A stretch of DNA of 64,000 bases, taken from contig NZ_JADLQX010000003.1 of the NCBI RefSeq assembly GCF_015477605.1, positions 310,001 to 374,000 of the forward strand, read 5' to 3'. Each line of letters opens with the position of its first letter. Positions within the stretch are counted from its first letter, which is position 1. Source of the DNA: Nocardia amamiensis. GTDB taxonomy: Bacteria > Actinomycetota > Actinomycetes > Mycobacteriales > Mycobacteriaceae. The position numbers and the translations under genes are program-made. Below are positions 16,693 to 25,360 of the stretch, piece after piece. The notes under the pieces were generated by a model. That model saw only the letters and a program-made list of their open reading frames with translations, was not told the DNA's origin and ran no database searches.

Positions 16693-16944
16693 CGGTCACC
16701 TCGGTCAGCTACCGGATAGGAGGTTGATCTCGCTGTCGGATCGACCAGCTCCACCCGACTGAACAGGCTTCGACGAGGAGGCGACGGACGCTCCCGCGAT
16801 CCTTCAGCAAATTGATCTTGGCGTGTACCCTTGGCAACCAGATCAGGGAGGCCTTGCCACTAGCTCAGCCCGGAAGCGGCCCCGCGGTCGGCCACCGCCG
16901 GTGTGCGCATCCAAAAACAGCGGATCCGTCACTACGGAGACATC

Positions 16945-17373
16945 ATGGGTGGACCGAACCGATTCGACGAATTACAGCAGCGCGTCGCGGATATCGCACG
17001 CCCGGTGTTCCGTCGGCCACTGGACTCGCCGTACCAGATCTCGAACGAATTGTTCGCCGCGCTTCGCCACGTCCTGCACGACGTCGGCGGCCAACCGGAC
17101 GTGCCGATCGAGTACCTGGAGAAGGACGAAGAAGCCTGGGAGATGAACACCTACGTCACCTGTGAATGCCTCGGCTGGCGTGGCGTGTGGAACTCCGAGG
17201 AACGCCGCCGGGCCGAGAACGACCTCGGCGCCACGCTGTACTTCGGTCTGCCCTACTACGCGCGGTGGGTGACCGTCGCCGCGAAGACCTTGGTCGAGAA
17301 GGGGCTGATCACCCCGGACGAACTGTCGGCGAAAGTGGACGAAGTACGCGCACGGTTGGAGGCGCGGCGGTGA
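16945..17373 (+). CDS. Nitrile hydratase beta N-terminal-like subunit (SCNase beta/ToyK-like)
   Basis: A 142-residue protein corresponding to the N-terminal half of nitrile hydratase beta subunits: an N-terminal segment, then ENDLGATLYFGLPYYARWVTVAAKTLVEKGLITPDEL, the classic helical stretch contacting the metal-bearing alpha subunit. The family usually has this fused to an SH3-like half, but here the second half is the next gene. Thiocyanate hydrolase (scnB-scnA-scnC) and toyocamycin nitrile hydratase (ToyJKL) are three-subunit enzymes split in this way. ATG at 16945 has GGAGA seven bases upstream. The stop overlaps the next start by four bases (GTGA). Confidence 0.82.
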   Translation: MGGPNRFDELQQRVADIARPVFRRPLDSPYQISNELFAALRHVLHDVGGQPDVPIEYLEKDEEAWEMNTYVTCECLGWRGVWNSEERRRAENDLGATLYFGLPYYARWVTVAAKTLVEKGLITPDELSAKVDEVRARLEARR

Positions 17374-17669
17374 GCAGGAAGTATCGGATCGGCGATCGGG
17401 TCAGGGTCCGGAACGCTACGTCGATGTTCCACACTCGCACCCAGGCCTACACCCGCGGGCACACCGGTGTCGTCGTCGAATACCGGCCGGAGTGGATCAT
17501 TCCGGAGGACGAGGCATGGGGACGCGAGGACGGTCGTCTCGAGCCGTTCTACGTGGTGCGCTTCCGTCAGAAAGACCTATGGCCCAACTACACCGGCTTC
17601 GACGTCGACACCTTGGAGACCGAGGTCTCCGAGCGCTGGCTCGAGCCCGCAGAGGAGGACGCCCGGTGA
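17370..17669 (+). CDS. Nitrile hydratase beta C-terminal (SH3-like) subunit
   Basis: A 99-residue protein made only of the SH3-like beta-barrel that normally ends nitrile hydratase beta subunits: RKYRIGDRVRVRNATSMFHTRTQAYTRGHTGVV, followed by FYVVRFRQKDLW and the closing VSERWLEPA. The RVR and HTR/YTRGH stretches are the standard NHase_beta signatures. It matches the small alpha subunit of thiocyanate hydrolase or a split toyocamycin NHase subunit. GTG start and TGA stop overlap neighbours on both sides by four bases, which implies tight stoichiometric coupling. Confidence 0.85.
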   Translation: MSRKYRIGDRVRVRNATSMFHTRTQAYTRGHTGVVVEYRPEWIIPEDEAWGREDGRLEPFYVVRFRQKDLWPNYTGFDVDTLETEVSERWLEPAEEDAR

Positions 17670-18376
17670 GCCGGACCCACGATCACGAGGCGCATGCGCC
17701 GATCCAGACCAGTGAGGAGATCAGCGAGTTCGAAGTCCTGGAGACCGCGATCCGCGAACTCGCCATCGACAAGGGCCTTTTCTCGCAGGAAGATCACCGC
17801 CGATTCGCCGAATGGGCTCAGTCGGTCGGCCCGCACGGTGGATCGAAATTGGTCGCGAAGGCGTGGACGGATCCGGAGTTCAAGGCACGTCTGCTCGCCG
17901 ACGGCACCGAGACGTGCAAGGAGGTCGGCATCGACTGGCGCGACCCGACCGGATCCGGGACGCCGAGCGACTACACCTACTTCTACGTGCTGGAGAACAC
18001 GCCCACGGTGCACAACGTCATCGTGTGCACGCTGTGTTCGTGCTATCCGCGGCCGGTTCTCGGCATGTCACCCGACTGGTATCGCACCCCCAATTACCGT
18101 CGGCGCCTGGTCCGCCGGCCGCGCGAGGTGCTGGCCGAATTCGGCCTGCACTTTCCGCCCGACGTCGAGATCCGGGTACACGACTCGAACCAGAAATCCC
18201 GGTTCATGGTGCTGCCGATGCGCCCCGAGGGCACCGAGGGGTGGACCGAGGAACAGCTGGCCGCGATCGTCACCCGCGACACGATGATCGGCGTGGCACT
18301 GCCGCAGGTCGATTGGACCGCGCGGCAACCACCGAACCAGGTCGAGGCCGCCACGGGAAAGGACGCGCGACAGTGA
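17666..18376 (+). CDS. Nitrile hydratase alpha-type/thiocyanate hydrolase gamma subunit (cobalt type)
   Basis: A 236-residue metal-bearing subunit. The metal claw CTLCSC is at residues 121-126, with Cys121, Cys124, Ser125 and Cys126; Thr in the second position is the mark of cobalt-type enzymes (iron types have Ser). It is followed by YPRPVLGMSPDWY, and by RRPREVLAEFG and LPMRPEGTEGWTEEQL, all conserved in NHase alpha. The reaction is hydration of a nitrile to an amide, or of thiocyanate to carbonyl sulfide and ammonia, and the sequence alone does not decide which. Gene order (beta-N, beta-C, alpha-type, accessory) equals that of the thiocyanate hydrolase operon. Confidence 0.88.
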   Translation: MSRTHDHEAHAPIQTSEEISEFEVLETAIRELAIDKGLFSQEDHRRFAEWAQSVGPHGGSKLVAKAWTDPEFKARLLADGTETCKEVGIDWRDPTGSGTPSDYTYFYVLENTPTVHNVIVCTLCSCYPRPVLGMSPDWYRTPNYRRRLVRRPREVLAEFGLHFPPDVEIRVHDSNQKSRFMVLPMRPEGTEGWTEEQLAAIVTRDTMIGVALPQVDWTARQPPNQVEAATGKDARQ

Positions 18377-18702
18377 CGAGCGGTCCCTACGAAGTCCTGC
18401 TGGACACCCTGGATCCGGCGTCGCGCCGGGAAACGACGCTGCCCGAACTCGACCGCGCACCCGACCCGTGGGAGTCGAGCATGCAGGCGACGTGCGAATG
18501 CCTGTCCTGGCGCGGCGCCCTGGACAACCTGGAACGCCGCCGAGCCGAGGACGCCCTCGGCGAGACGATCTACCAGGACTTCCCGGTCCGGACCCGCTCG
18601 GTCGTCGTCACGGCCCACGCTCTGATGGACCGCGGAGTGATCACCCCGGAGGAGCTGCGCGCCCGTATGGACGCGGTACGGAAGCGGTTCAACCGGCGGT
18701 AG
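18373..18702 (+). CDS. NHase beta-N-like accessory protein (activator/P15K-like)
   Basis: A 109-residue protein paralogous to the first gene of the operon: both contain the segment (T)CECL(S/G)WRG..(D)NLE/SEERRRAE(D/N)(A)LG, followed by the ITPEEL helix. NHase operons commonly end with such an activator or cobalt chaperone related to the beta N-terminal domain (P15K in Thiobacillus thiocyanate hydrolase). By position and size this is the likely metal-insertion chaperone, while the product of 16945 is the structural subunit. The GTG start overlaps the alpha-type stop by four bases. Confidence 0.75.
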   Translation: MTSGPYEVLLDTLDPASRRETTLPELDRAPDPWESSMQATCECLSWRGALDNLERRRAEDALGETIYQDFPVRTRSVVVTAHALMDRGVITPEELRARMDAVRKRFNRR

Positions 18703-18862
18703 ACCTCGCTGCCCCACCGTCATTGCCGCGATCCGATCGGCCATTCAGCGCACCACCACGACGTCGCAACGCCAAACCAGGCAGCGGCGCGGTCGTCACC
18801 TGTTTAGCCCGGAAAGCCGGTGGAATCTCGCGAACAAGCATCGGACCGGACGGGAGGACGCA

Positions 18863-20380
18863 TTGGACCCCGAGGACACCGCGTCCACCGCGAAAGCCGG
18901 CAGCGGTCTCGGACCTGACGCGGCGGATCGAATAGCCCAGGAACGCCCATTTGTCGTGGTGGTGGGTGACGCGGCTCTAGATGTGTGGAAATGGGGACGC
19001 TGCGAAGGGCTGTGCCGCGAGGCGCCGGTCCCGGTGATCGACATCGAACGCGGCTCGACAGTGCCGGGCGCGGCGGGAAATACGGCGGCCAACCTGGCGG
19101 CGCTCGGCGCGCGGACGCGATTGGTCGCGCTCACCGGTGACGATTGGGCATCCACCGCATTGCGTGACGCACTGGAGCGTTCGGGCGTCGACGCGACGTG
19201 GCTGCGGCGGGCCACGAGCCGCGCGACTCCGGTCGAGACGCGCATCGTGGCCGATGACCAGATCATGGTGCGCTACGCCGAGGGCGGCAGCACCGCTGCC
19301 AACGACCCCGAAGTCGACGCGCTGCTCGTGTCGCTCGATGAGACGCTCAGCGCCGCCGCCGCGGTAGTTGTCGGCGACCATCACGGAGCGCTCGGCGACC
19401 GCATGTGCCGAGCCCTCACCGCCCGGCGCGAGCGGTTACCGCTGCTGATCCTCGACACCCACCATCCAGGGCGCTGGCGCCGCTTGTGCCCGGACCTGGT
19501 GAGGCTCGACGCGGATGACGCCATTGCCGTGCTCGGCCTGTCCCGCACCGACGGAGACCGCCCGCCGACGAACGCGAAGCAGCGCGTCGAACTCTTGGAT
19601 CGTCATCGGCACCGCCTGTTCGAGGTTGTCGGCACGAGCACGCTGGTCATCACCCTCGACCGCGCCGGAAGTGTGCTCTTGGACGAGGATCGTCCGGTGC
19701 ATCCGACACGGGCGCGGCCGGTGCCGGAAAGTCGATCCGCAGGCGCCGGAGGCACTTTCGTCGCCGCCCTGACTCTCGCATTGATCAGCGGTATGCCGCT
19801 CACCTCGGCTGTGGAGCTCGCGCAGGCCGCCGCCGACGTGGTGGTCCATCGGCAGGCGACCGCGGTCTGCACGACCGGCCAACTGCGTGAGCGGCTCGCT
19901 CGCAGCGGCGCGGCGGTACTTCCGCAGCGGGAATTGGCCGAGGTCGTCCGCAACCATCGTGCTGAGGGCAAGCGCATCGTGTTCACCAACGGTTGCTTCG
20001 ACGTGCTGCACGCCGGGCACATCGCCTACCTCGACGAGGCCAAACGCCTCGGGGACATCCTGGTGGTCGCGGTCAACTCCGACGGAAGTGTGCGCAAACT
20101 CAAGGGTCCCGATCGTCCGGTGAATTCCGCGCACGACCGCTGTGCGGTGCTGGCCGCGCTGAGCTGCGTCGATCACGTGACGATCTTCGACGAGGACACA
20201 CCGGCCGGATTACTGCGCGCCACGGAACCCGACCTGTACGTCAAAGGCGGCGACTACCGGCTCGATTCGCTGCCCGAGACACCGATAGTGCGCGAATACG
20301 GCGGCGAGGTAAGGGTGCTGAGTTATCTGCAGGACCGCTCCACCTCCGCGATGATCGAACGGATCCGCGCCGGTAGCTGA
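18863..20380 (+). CDS. hldE: HldE-like bifunctional heptose kinase/adenylyltransferase with degenerate kinase
   Basis: A 505-residue two-domain protein. Residues 1-345 are a PfkB/ribokinase fold of the RfaE/HldE type (VVGDAALDVWKWG, GAAGNTAANLAALGA). Residues 360-500 are a cytidylyltransferase-like domain with FTNGCFDVLHAGHIAYL and VKGGDYRLDSLPE, which makes ADP-heptose from heptose 1-phosphate. In the kinase, the catalytic GAGD motif reads SAGAGGTF: the base Asp is replaced by Gly (codon 19751-19753), so kinase activity is doubtful. A separate PfkB kinase at 25995 has an intact motif. TTG start with GGGAGG upstream. Confidence 0.85.
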   Translation: MDPEDTASTAKAGSGLGPDAADRIAQERPFVVVVGDAALDVWKWGRCEGLCREAPVPVIDIERGSTVPGAAGNTAANLAALGARTRLVALTGDDWASTALRDALERSGVDATWLRRATSRATPVETRIVADDQIMVRYAEGGSTAANDPEVDALLVSLDETLSAAAAVVVGDHHGALGDRMCRALTARRERLPLLILDTHHPGRWRRLCPDLVRLDADDAIAVLGLSRTDGDRPPTNAKQRVELLDRHRHRLFEVVGTSTLVITLDRAGSVLLDEDRPVHPTRARPVPESRSAGAGGTFVAALTLALISGMPLTSAVELAQAAADVVVHRQATAVCTTGQLRERLARSGAAVLPQRELAEVVRNHRAEGKRIVFTNGCFDVLHAGHIAYLDEAKRLGDILVVAVNSDGSVRKLKGPDRPVNSAHDRCAVLAALSCVDHVTIFDEDTPAGLLRATEPDLYVKGGDYRLDSLPETPIVREYGGEVRVLSYLQDRSTSAMIERIRAGS

Positions 20381-20614
20381 TTGCGCCCCGCCGTGCTGTC
20401 CACCATCTCGGATTGATCATCGGCGCAGCGGGTACGCGCCGGTCATGGACTTACTCGTGATCGCCACTACGGGCCTGGTCGCCGCTCCCGGAGGGACCGC
20501 GAAGAGACCGCACCCAGCAGCGACGATCACGGACACCATGGCGAGCGGTTGAGCAGGCCACAGGCAGTCACGCTTCCCGACCCCGCGGGTACGACGACGA
20601 GGAGGGACAACGTC

Positions 20615-21826
20615 GTGAAGATCGCCATGGTTTCCGAGCACGCCAGTCCCCTCGCCCAGCTCGGTGGCGTCGACGCCGGCGGCCAGAATGTACACGTCGG
20701 CGAGTTGGCGGCCGCGTTCGCCCGCCGTGGGCACGAAGTCACGGTCTATACCCGCCGCGAGGCGCCCGACATCGACACCGAGGTCGTCACCGAAGCCGGT
20801 TATCGGGTCGTACATGTCCCCGCCGGTCCGCCCGAGCCGATTCCGAAGGACGGCATTCTCCCCCACCTCGGCGAGTTCACGACGTTCCTGCGGGAGCAGT
20901 GGTCGAAGCGTCCACCCGATCTGATCCACGCGCACTTCTGGATGTCCGGGCTGGCCTCCGAGGCGGCCGTGGCGCGAGGCCCACGGATCCCGGTGGTGCT
21001 GACCTTCCACGCGCTGGGCACGGTCAAGCGCCGATACCAAGGCTCCGCCGACACCAGCCCGCCGTCGCGGATCGAATTCGAGCGACTCATCGGTACCCGC
21101 GCCGATCACGTGGTGGCCACCTGTACCGACGAAGTCCAGGAACTCAAACGCATGGGCGTTCCCCGGGCGCGCATCTCCGTCGTGCCGTGTGGTGTCGATC
21201 TGACGTCGTTCGGTCCGCACGGGCCTGCCGCCGAGCGAGGACGACACAGGCGTTTGGTCTCGGTGGGAAGACTGGTCCCGCGCAAGGGATTCGACACCGC
21301 CATCAAGTCACTGGTGTACGTGCCCGACACCGAACTGCTGATCGCGGGCGGCGCGGACAACGACAATGACGCGAACGGCGCCGAATCGCAGCGGCTGCGG
21401 CGCGTCGCGGTCGAACACGGCGTCGCCGACCGCGTCCGCTTGCTCGGCCAAGTTCCCCATGCCGCCATGCCCGCGCTGCTGCGTTCGGTCGACGTGGTCG
21501 TGTGCACGCCCTGGTACGAGCCCTTCGGCATCGTGCCGCTCGAGGCGATGGCCTGTGCGAAGCCGGTGGTGGGCAGCGCGGTCGGTGGGTTGCTCGACAC
21601 CGTGCTCGACGGTGTCACCGGCGCACTGGTCGCCCCCGAACCGGACCAGGTGGCGCGCGCGTTACGGCCCCTGCTCGACGACGACTCGCTGCGCCGAGCG
21701 TGGGGCATCGCCGGATATCAACGAGCGCGCGACCGCTACTCCTGGGATCGCGTCGCCGAAGAAACACTCGCCGCCTACCGCCGCGCCACACCGGCGCCCG
21801 ACAGCCCCCTCGCGACCGCTGGCTGA
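20615..21826 (+). CDS. GT4 glycosyltransferase
   Basis: A 403-residue GT-B glycosyltransferase of family 4. It opens with KIAMVSEHASPLAQLGGVDAGGQNVHV, the nucleotide-sugar site region shared with sucrose-phosphate synthases and MshA. The C-terminal half carries the conserved donor-site stretch (PWYEPFGIVPLEAMACAKPVVGSAVGG), with the E-x7-E pattern. The start is the GTG at 20615 with GGAGGGA 8-14 bases before. It follows hldE and precedes genes for other transferases, so the likely job is addition of an early sugar in the same heptose-containing glycan. Confidence 0.88.
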   Translation: MKIAMVSEHASPLAQLGGVDAGGQNVHVGELAAAFARRGHEVTVYTRREAPDIDTEVVTEAGYRVVHVPAGPPEPIPKDGILPHLGEFTTFLREQWSKRPPDLIHAHFWMSGLASEAAVARGPRIPVVLTFHALGTVKRRYQGSADTSPPSRIEFERLIGTRADHVVATCTDEVQELKRMGVPRARISVVPCGVDLTSFGPHGPAAERGRHRRLVSVGRLVPRKGFDTAIKSLVYVPDTELLIAGGADNDNDANGAESQRLRRVAVEHGVADRVRLLGQVPHAAMPALLRSVDVVVCTPWYEPFGIVPLEAMACAKPVVGSAVGGLLDTVLDGVTGALVAPEPDQVARALRPLLDDDSLRRAWGIAGYQRARDRYSWDRVAEETLAAYRRATPAPDSPLATAG

Positions 21827-21856
21827 AATCGACCATCCGTCTGGAAAGGATCTCGT

Positions 21857-22561
21857 GTGAGCCGACCGGAGAAGACAGCACTCGGCAATGTCCTGATCAC
21901 CGGAGGCGCCTCCGGGCTCGGCGCCGCCACCGTGGAGGCGGTACGCGCCGCGGGTGGCGTCCCTTTGGTCATCGACCGGAACAAACCCGAAACCGACGTC
22001 ATCTGGGAGTACGCGGATCTGGCGCACTCCGAGGACGCCGAACGAGCGGTGCACACCCTTCTGCACCGCGCCGACGGCCACCTGAGCGCGGTCTTCACCG
22101 CCGCGGGTATCGACTCGTGCGGCAAGCTGGACGACGTCTCGACCGAGGACTGGGAACGCGTCGTACGGGTGAACCTGCTCGGGACCGCCGCCGTCATCCG
22201 GGCCGCGCTGCCCGCGCTGCGCGCCGGCCACGGCACCGTGGTCACCTGCGCGTCCACTCTGGGCCTCAAGGCGCTGCCGGACGCGACCGCGTACTGCGCC
22301 TCGAAATTCGGGGTGGTCGGCTTCACCAGGGCGCTCGCGGCCGAGACCGCCGGCGAGATCGGCGTCACGCTGCTGGTCCCCGGCGGTATGCACACCGCGT
22401 TCTTCGACGGGCGACCCGCCCAGTACGCGCCGCCTCCGGATGTCCAGCTCAACAAACCCGAGGACGTCGCAGCCGCCGCGGTCTTCGCCATGACTCAGCC
22501 GCGCGGGTGCGAAGTCAGAGAGCTGGTCGTCTGCCACTCCACCGAGCAATCCTGGCCATGA
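21857..22561 (+). CDS. Short-chain dehydrogenase/reductase
   Basis: A 234-residue classical SDR: cofactor motif TGGASGLGAA near residue 15, NAG-type AAGIDSCGKLDDV, catalytic Ser in ASTLGLKA and the YxxxK as YCASK. It is too short and of the wrong subtype to be HldD (an extended SDR epimerase), so the cluster probably stays with D,D-heptose. It may instead oxidise or epimerise a sugar nucleotide or act on the acceptor. GTG start overlaps an upstream GTG at 21855; AAAGGA lies before. Its stop overlaps the next gene's ATG by four bases. Confidence 0.85.
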   Translation: MSRPEKTALGNVLITGGASGLGAATVEAVRAAGGVPLVIDRNKPETDVIWEYADLAHSEDAERAVHTLLHRADGHLSAVFTAAGIDSCGKLDDVSTEDWERVVRVNLLGTAAVIRAALPALRAGHGTVVTCASTLGLKALPDATAYCASKFGVVGFTRALAAETAGEIGVTLLVPGGMHTAFFDGRPAQYAPPPDVQLNKPEDVAAAAVFAMTQPRGCEVRELVVCHSTEQSWP

Positions 22562-23610
22562 CGATCTCGAAGTGGCTTCCCGAGCGGCCGAACGAGATCG
22601 AAGCCGGGCCTGTCCCGGTGCCGCAACCGCTGAACGTACTGATCTGGCATGTGCACGACTCCTGGATGACCTCGTTCGTCCACGGCAACCACACCTACCT
22701 GGTTCCCTGCGCCGCCGAGCGCGGCAACTGGGCCCGCGGGCGGACTGGGCGCAGCAGACCCGCCGCGGTGCGCGAAATCGCGCCGGCCGACCTGGCGAAA
22801 GAACAGGTCGACGTCGTGGTCCTGCAGCGGCCGGAGGAACTGGAGCTGGCGCGCCGATGGCTGGGCCGAGCACCCGGCACCGACCTGCCGGCGGTGTACG
22901 TCGAGCACAACGCCCCTCGTGCGCACGCGGCGCTCACCCGTCACGCGCTCGCCGACCGCAGCGACATCCTGCTCGTGCACGTCACCCATTTCAACCGGCT
23001 GATGTGGGACAACGGCCGGTGTCCGGTCACCGTGATCACACACGGGGTCCTCGACCCCGGCCATCGCTACACCGGGGAACTCGAACGCGCCGCCACGATC
23101 ATCGACGAGCCGGTGCGGCGCGGGCGGATCACCGGCACCGATCTGCTCGTCCCGCTCTCGCAGGCCGCGCCTATCGACGTCTTCGGTATCGATACCGACG
23201 ATCTGCACGTGGCGCTCGGCCTGCCACCCGAGCGTGTACACGGCGCGGGCGATCACGGACAGAGCCGACTGCACGCGGAACTGGCGCGACGGCGTGTCTT
23301 CGTGCACACCGCCCGCTGGACGTCGCTGGGACTTTCGGTGGTCGAGGCGATGTTCCTCGGCATGCCCGTCGTCGCGCTCGGCACCACGGAGGCGCCGTCA
23401 TCGATTCCGGCCGACGCGGGCATCGTGTCGAACGATCCGGCTGTCCTCGACGAGGCCGTTCGCATGTTCCTTCAGGAGAAGTGCTTCGCCGAGGTCGTCG
23501 GCAACGCGGGCAGGCACTGGGCGAAGGACACCTTCGGCATCGACCGGTTCACCGCGGCCTGGGACCGCCTGCTGGCCGAGGTCGCCGCCGCCCACCCGGT
23601 GCGGACATGA
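22558..23610 (+). CDS. Glycosyltransferase (GT4-like)
   Basis: A 350-residue protein with GT-B features. The N-terminal part has LIWHVHDSWMTSFVHGNHTYLVP, then VVLQRPEELELARRWLG. The C-terminal donor site is SLGLSVVEAMFLGMPVVALG, with an E-containing helix analogous to E-x7-E. The N-terminal section is more divergent than in standard GT4 enzymes. Overlaps of four bases at both ends (ATGA) tie it to the SDR before and the heptosyltransferase after. The substrate is inferred to be an oligosaccharide acceptor in the heptose pathway. Confidence 0.8.
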   Translation: MTISKWLPERPNEIEAGPVPVPQPLNVLIWHVHDSWMTSFVHGNHTYLVPCAAERGNWARGRTGRSRPAAVREIAPADLAKEQVDVVVLQRPEELELARRWLGRAPGTDLPAVYVEHNAPRAHAALTRHALADRSDILLVHVTHFNRLMWDNGRCPVTVITHGVLDPGHRYTGELERAATIIDEPVRRGRITGTDLLVPLSQAAPIDVFGIDTDDLHVALGLPPERVHGAGDHGQSRLHAELARRRVFVHTARWTSLGLSVVEAMFLGMPVVALGTTEAPSSIPADAGIVSNDPAVLDEAVRMFLQEKCFAEVVGNAGRHWAKDTFGIDRFTAAWDRLLAEVAAAHPVRT

Positions 23611-24653
23611 GCGGACATGTGCTGGCAGCCCGGCTCGACAGCGCCGGAGACGTCCTGATCACCGGTCCCGCGGTGCGGGCGGTGGCGGCGCGCGCTGATC
23701 GGGTCACATTTCTGGCCGGACCCCGCGGTCGCGCCGCCGCCGAGCTGCTGCCCGGCGTCGACCAGGTGATCGAATTCCAGGCGGGCTGGGTGGACTTCGA
23801 TCCCCCACCGGTGACCGCGTCCGCGGTCGAGCAGCTGCGGACCACAATGGCTGCGCTGGGCTTGGACGAGGCGCTCATCTTCACCTCGTTCCACCAGTCA
23901 CCCCTGCCCTTGGCCCTGATCCTGCGCATGGCCGGGGTGCCGCGCGTCTGCGCGATCAGCACCGACTATCCGGGGTCGCTCCTTGATGTCCGTCATCTGG
24001 TCGACGAGGACGCGCCCGAACCGATCCGCGCGCTGTCACTGGCGCGTGCGGCGGGGTATCCGGCGGCGGATGCGCGGTTGCGGATCCGTACGGACCTGCC
24101 CGACGTGCGGCCGCTCACCGGCGACCCTGGCTACGTGGTGGTGCATCCCGGCGCGGCCGTGCCGGCCCGGCACATGTCCGCTGCCCGCTCGAGGTCCGTG
24201 GTCGCGGCACTGACCGGAGCGGGCCACCGGGTGGTGGTGACCGGTGGTCCCGACGAGAAGGCACTCACCGCCACCGTGGCGGGCGACCTCGCGACCGACG
24301 CGGGTGGCGCGACCGACTTTCCGATGTTCGCCGCCGTGTTGCGCGAAGCGTCCGTCGTGGTCGCCCCCAACACCGCCGCCGCACACCTCGCGGCCGCGGT
24401 CGGCACACCGGTCGTCTCGCTGTTCGCGCCGGTCGTCCCGGCCGGGCGCTGGGCGCCCTATGGGGTGCCCTCGATCGTGCTCGGCGACCAGTCCGCGCCG
24501 TGCGCGGGCTCACGCGCACGGCACTGCCCGGTACCGGGGCATCCGTGCCTGAACCAGATCCCCGATACCGCCGTCGTCGCCGCGGTCGACCGGCTGGCCG
24601 CATCGGCCGCGAGCGGTTCGCCTCCTGCCGACACCGAGAAACGTCCTGCCTGA
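23607..24653 (+). CDS. GT9 heptosyltransferase-like protein
   Basis: A 348-residue GT9-family protein: ARLDSAGDVLITGPAVRA (typical WaaF/WaaC start), then VVHPGAAVPARHMSAARS (donor site region), GGPDEKALT, and VVAPNTAAAHLAAAVGTPVVSLFAPVVPAGRWAPYG in outline, the conserved GT9 end. These enzymes transfer heptose from ADP-heptose in Gram-negative lipopolysaccharide; in this organism with no LPS the acceptor must be different, probably a cell-wall or capsular glycan. ATG overlaps the preceding stop. Confidence 0.87.
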   Translation: MSGHVLAARLDSAGDVLITGPAVRAVAARADRVTFLAGPRGRAAAELLPGVDQVIEFQAGWVDFDPPPVTASAVEQLRTTMAALGLDEALIFTSFHQSPLPLALILRMAGVPRVCAISTDYPGSLLDVRHLVDEDAPEPIRALSLARAAGYPAADARLRIRTDLPDVRPLTGDPGYVVVHPGAAVPARHMSAARSRSVVAALTGAGHRVVVTGGPDEKALTATVAGDLATDAGGATDFPMFAAVLREASVVVAPNTAAAHLAAAVGTPVVSLFAPVVPAGRWAPYGVPSIVLGDQSAPCAGSRARHCPVPGHPCLNQIPDTAVVAAVDRLAASAASGSPPADTEKRPA

Positions 24654-24769
24654 ACCCGGGTTCAGCGTGCCGCGCGGTTTCAAATTGGTCAGCCCGGGCA
24701 TGACACACGCATCAACGCCGTCGAAGCGCACAGACGCGCGTCACCTGCGTGACGGGACGAGGAGGGTGA

Positions 24770-25360
24770 ATGAGCATCACAGAACCCCTGGTTCCTCGTC
24801 TCGCCAGGGTGCCCGTCCGTCCCGCGGCGGTGTTGTTCGATCGCGATGACACGCTCATCGTGGACGTTCCGTATCTCGCCGACCCGGCCCTCGTGCGGCC
24901 GGTGCCGGGAGCGCGCGAACAGCTGCGCCGCCTGCGCGGCGCGGGAATCCGCACCGGGGTGGTGAGCAACCAATCCGGCGTCGCTGCCGGTCTCATCACC
25001 CCAGGGCAGCTCGCGGCCGTCAACGCCAGAGTCGAAGCACTGCTCGGCCCCTTCGACACGTGGCAGGTCTGTGTGCACGCGTCCGCCGACAGCTGTGGCT
25101 GCCGCAAGCCCGAGCCGGGGCTGATCGTGGCCGCCGCGGAAAGCCTGGCGATCGAGCCCGAACGCTGCGTCGTGATCGGCGACATCGGCTCCGACATCGA
25201 GGCGGCGCTGGCGGCAGGCGCAGGCGCCATTCTCGTACCGACGCCGCGGACACGCCCCGCCGAGATCGCCCACGCCGAGCGGATGGCCGCCGTCGCCCCC
25301 GATCTGACCGCCGCCGTCACCCTCGCCCTCACGGGCGTGTGCAAGGAGGGTCCGTCGTGA
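24770..25360 (+). CDS. gmhB: HAD-IIIA phosphatase, GmhB-like
   Basis: A 196-residue HAD phosphatase of the histidinol/heptose bisphosphate type. DxD nucleophile in LFDRDDTLIVDVPYL, Ser/Asn motif in GVVSNQSGVAAG, zinc-binding loop CVHASADSCGCRKPEPG (Cys, His, Cys, Cys) and the terminal acidic pair in VIGDIGSDIEAALAAG. In ADP-heptose biosynthesis, GmhB removes the 7-phosphate from heptose 1,7-bisphosphate. The ATG at 24770 has GGAGGG five bases upstream. Its stop overlaps the gmhA-like start. Confidence 0.88.
   Translation: MSITEPLVPRLARVPVRPAAVLFDRDDTLIVDVPYLADPALVRPVPGAREQLRRLRGAGIRTGVVSNQSGVAAGLITPGQLAAVNARVEALLGPFDTWQVCVHASADSCGCRKPEPGLIVAAAESLAIEPERCVVIGDIGSDIEAALAAGAGAILVPTPRTRPAEIAHAERMAAVAPDLTAAVTLALTGVCKEGPS

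Noticed and set aside
20444..20551. 36-codon ORF between hldE and the GT4 gene
   Set aside because: No ribosome site and Ala/Thr/Pro-rich random-like composition.
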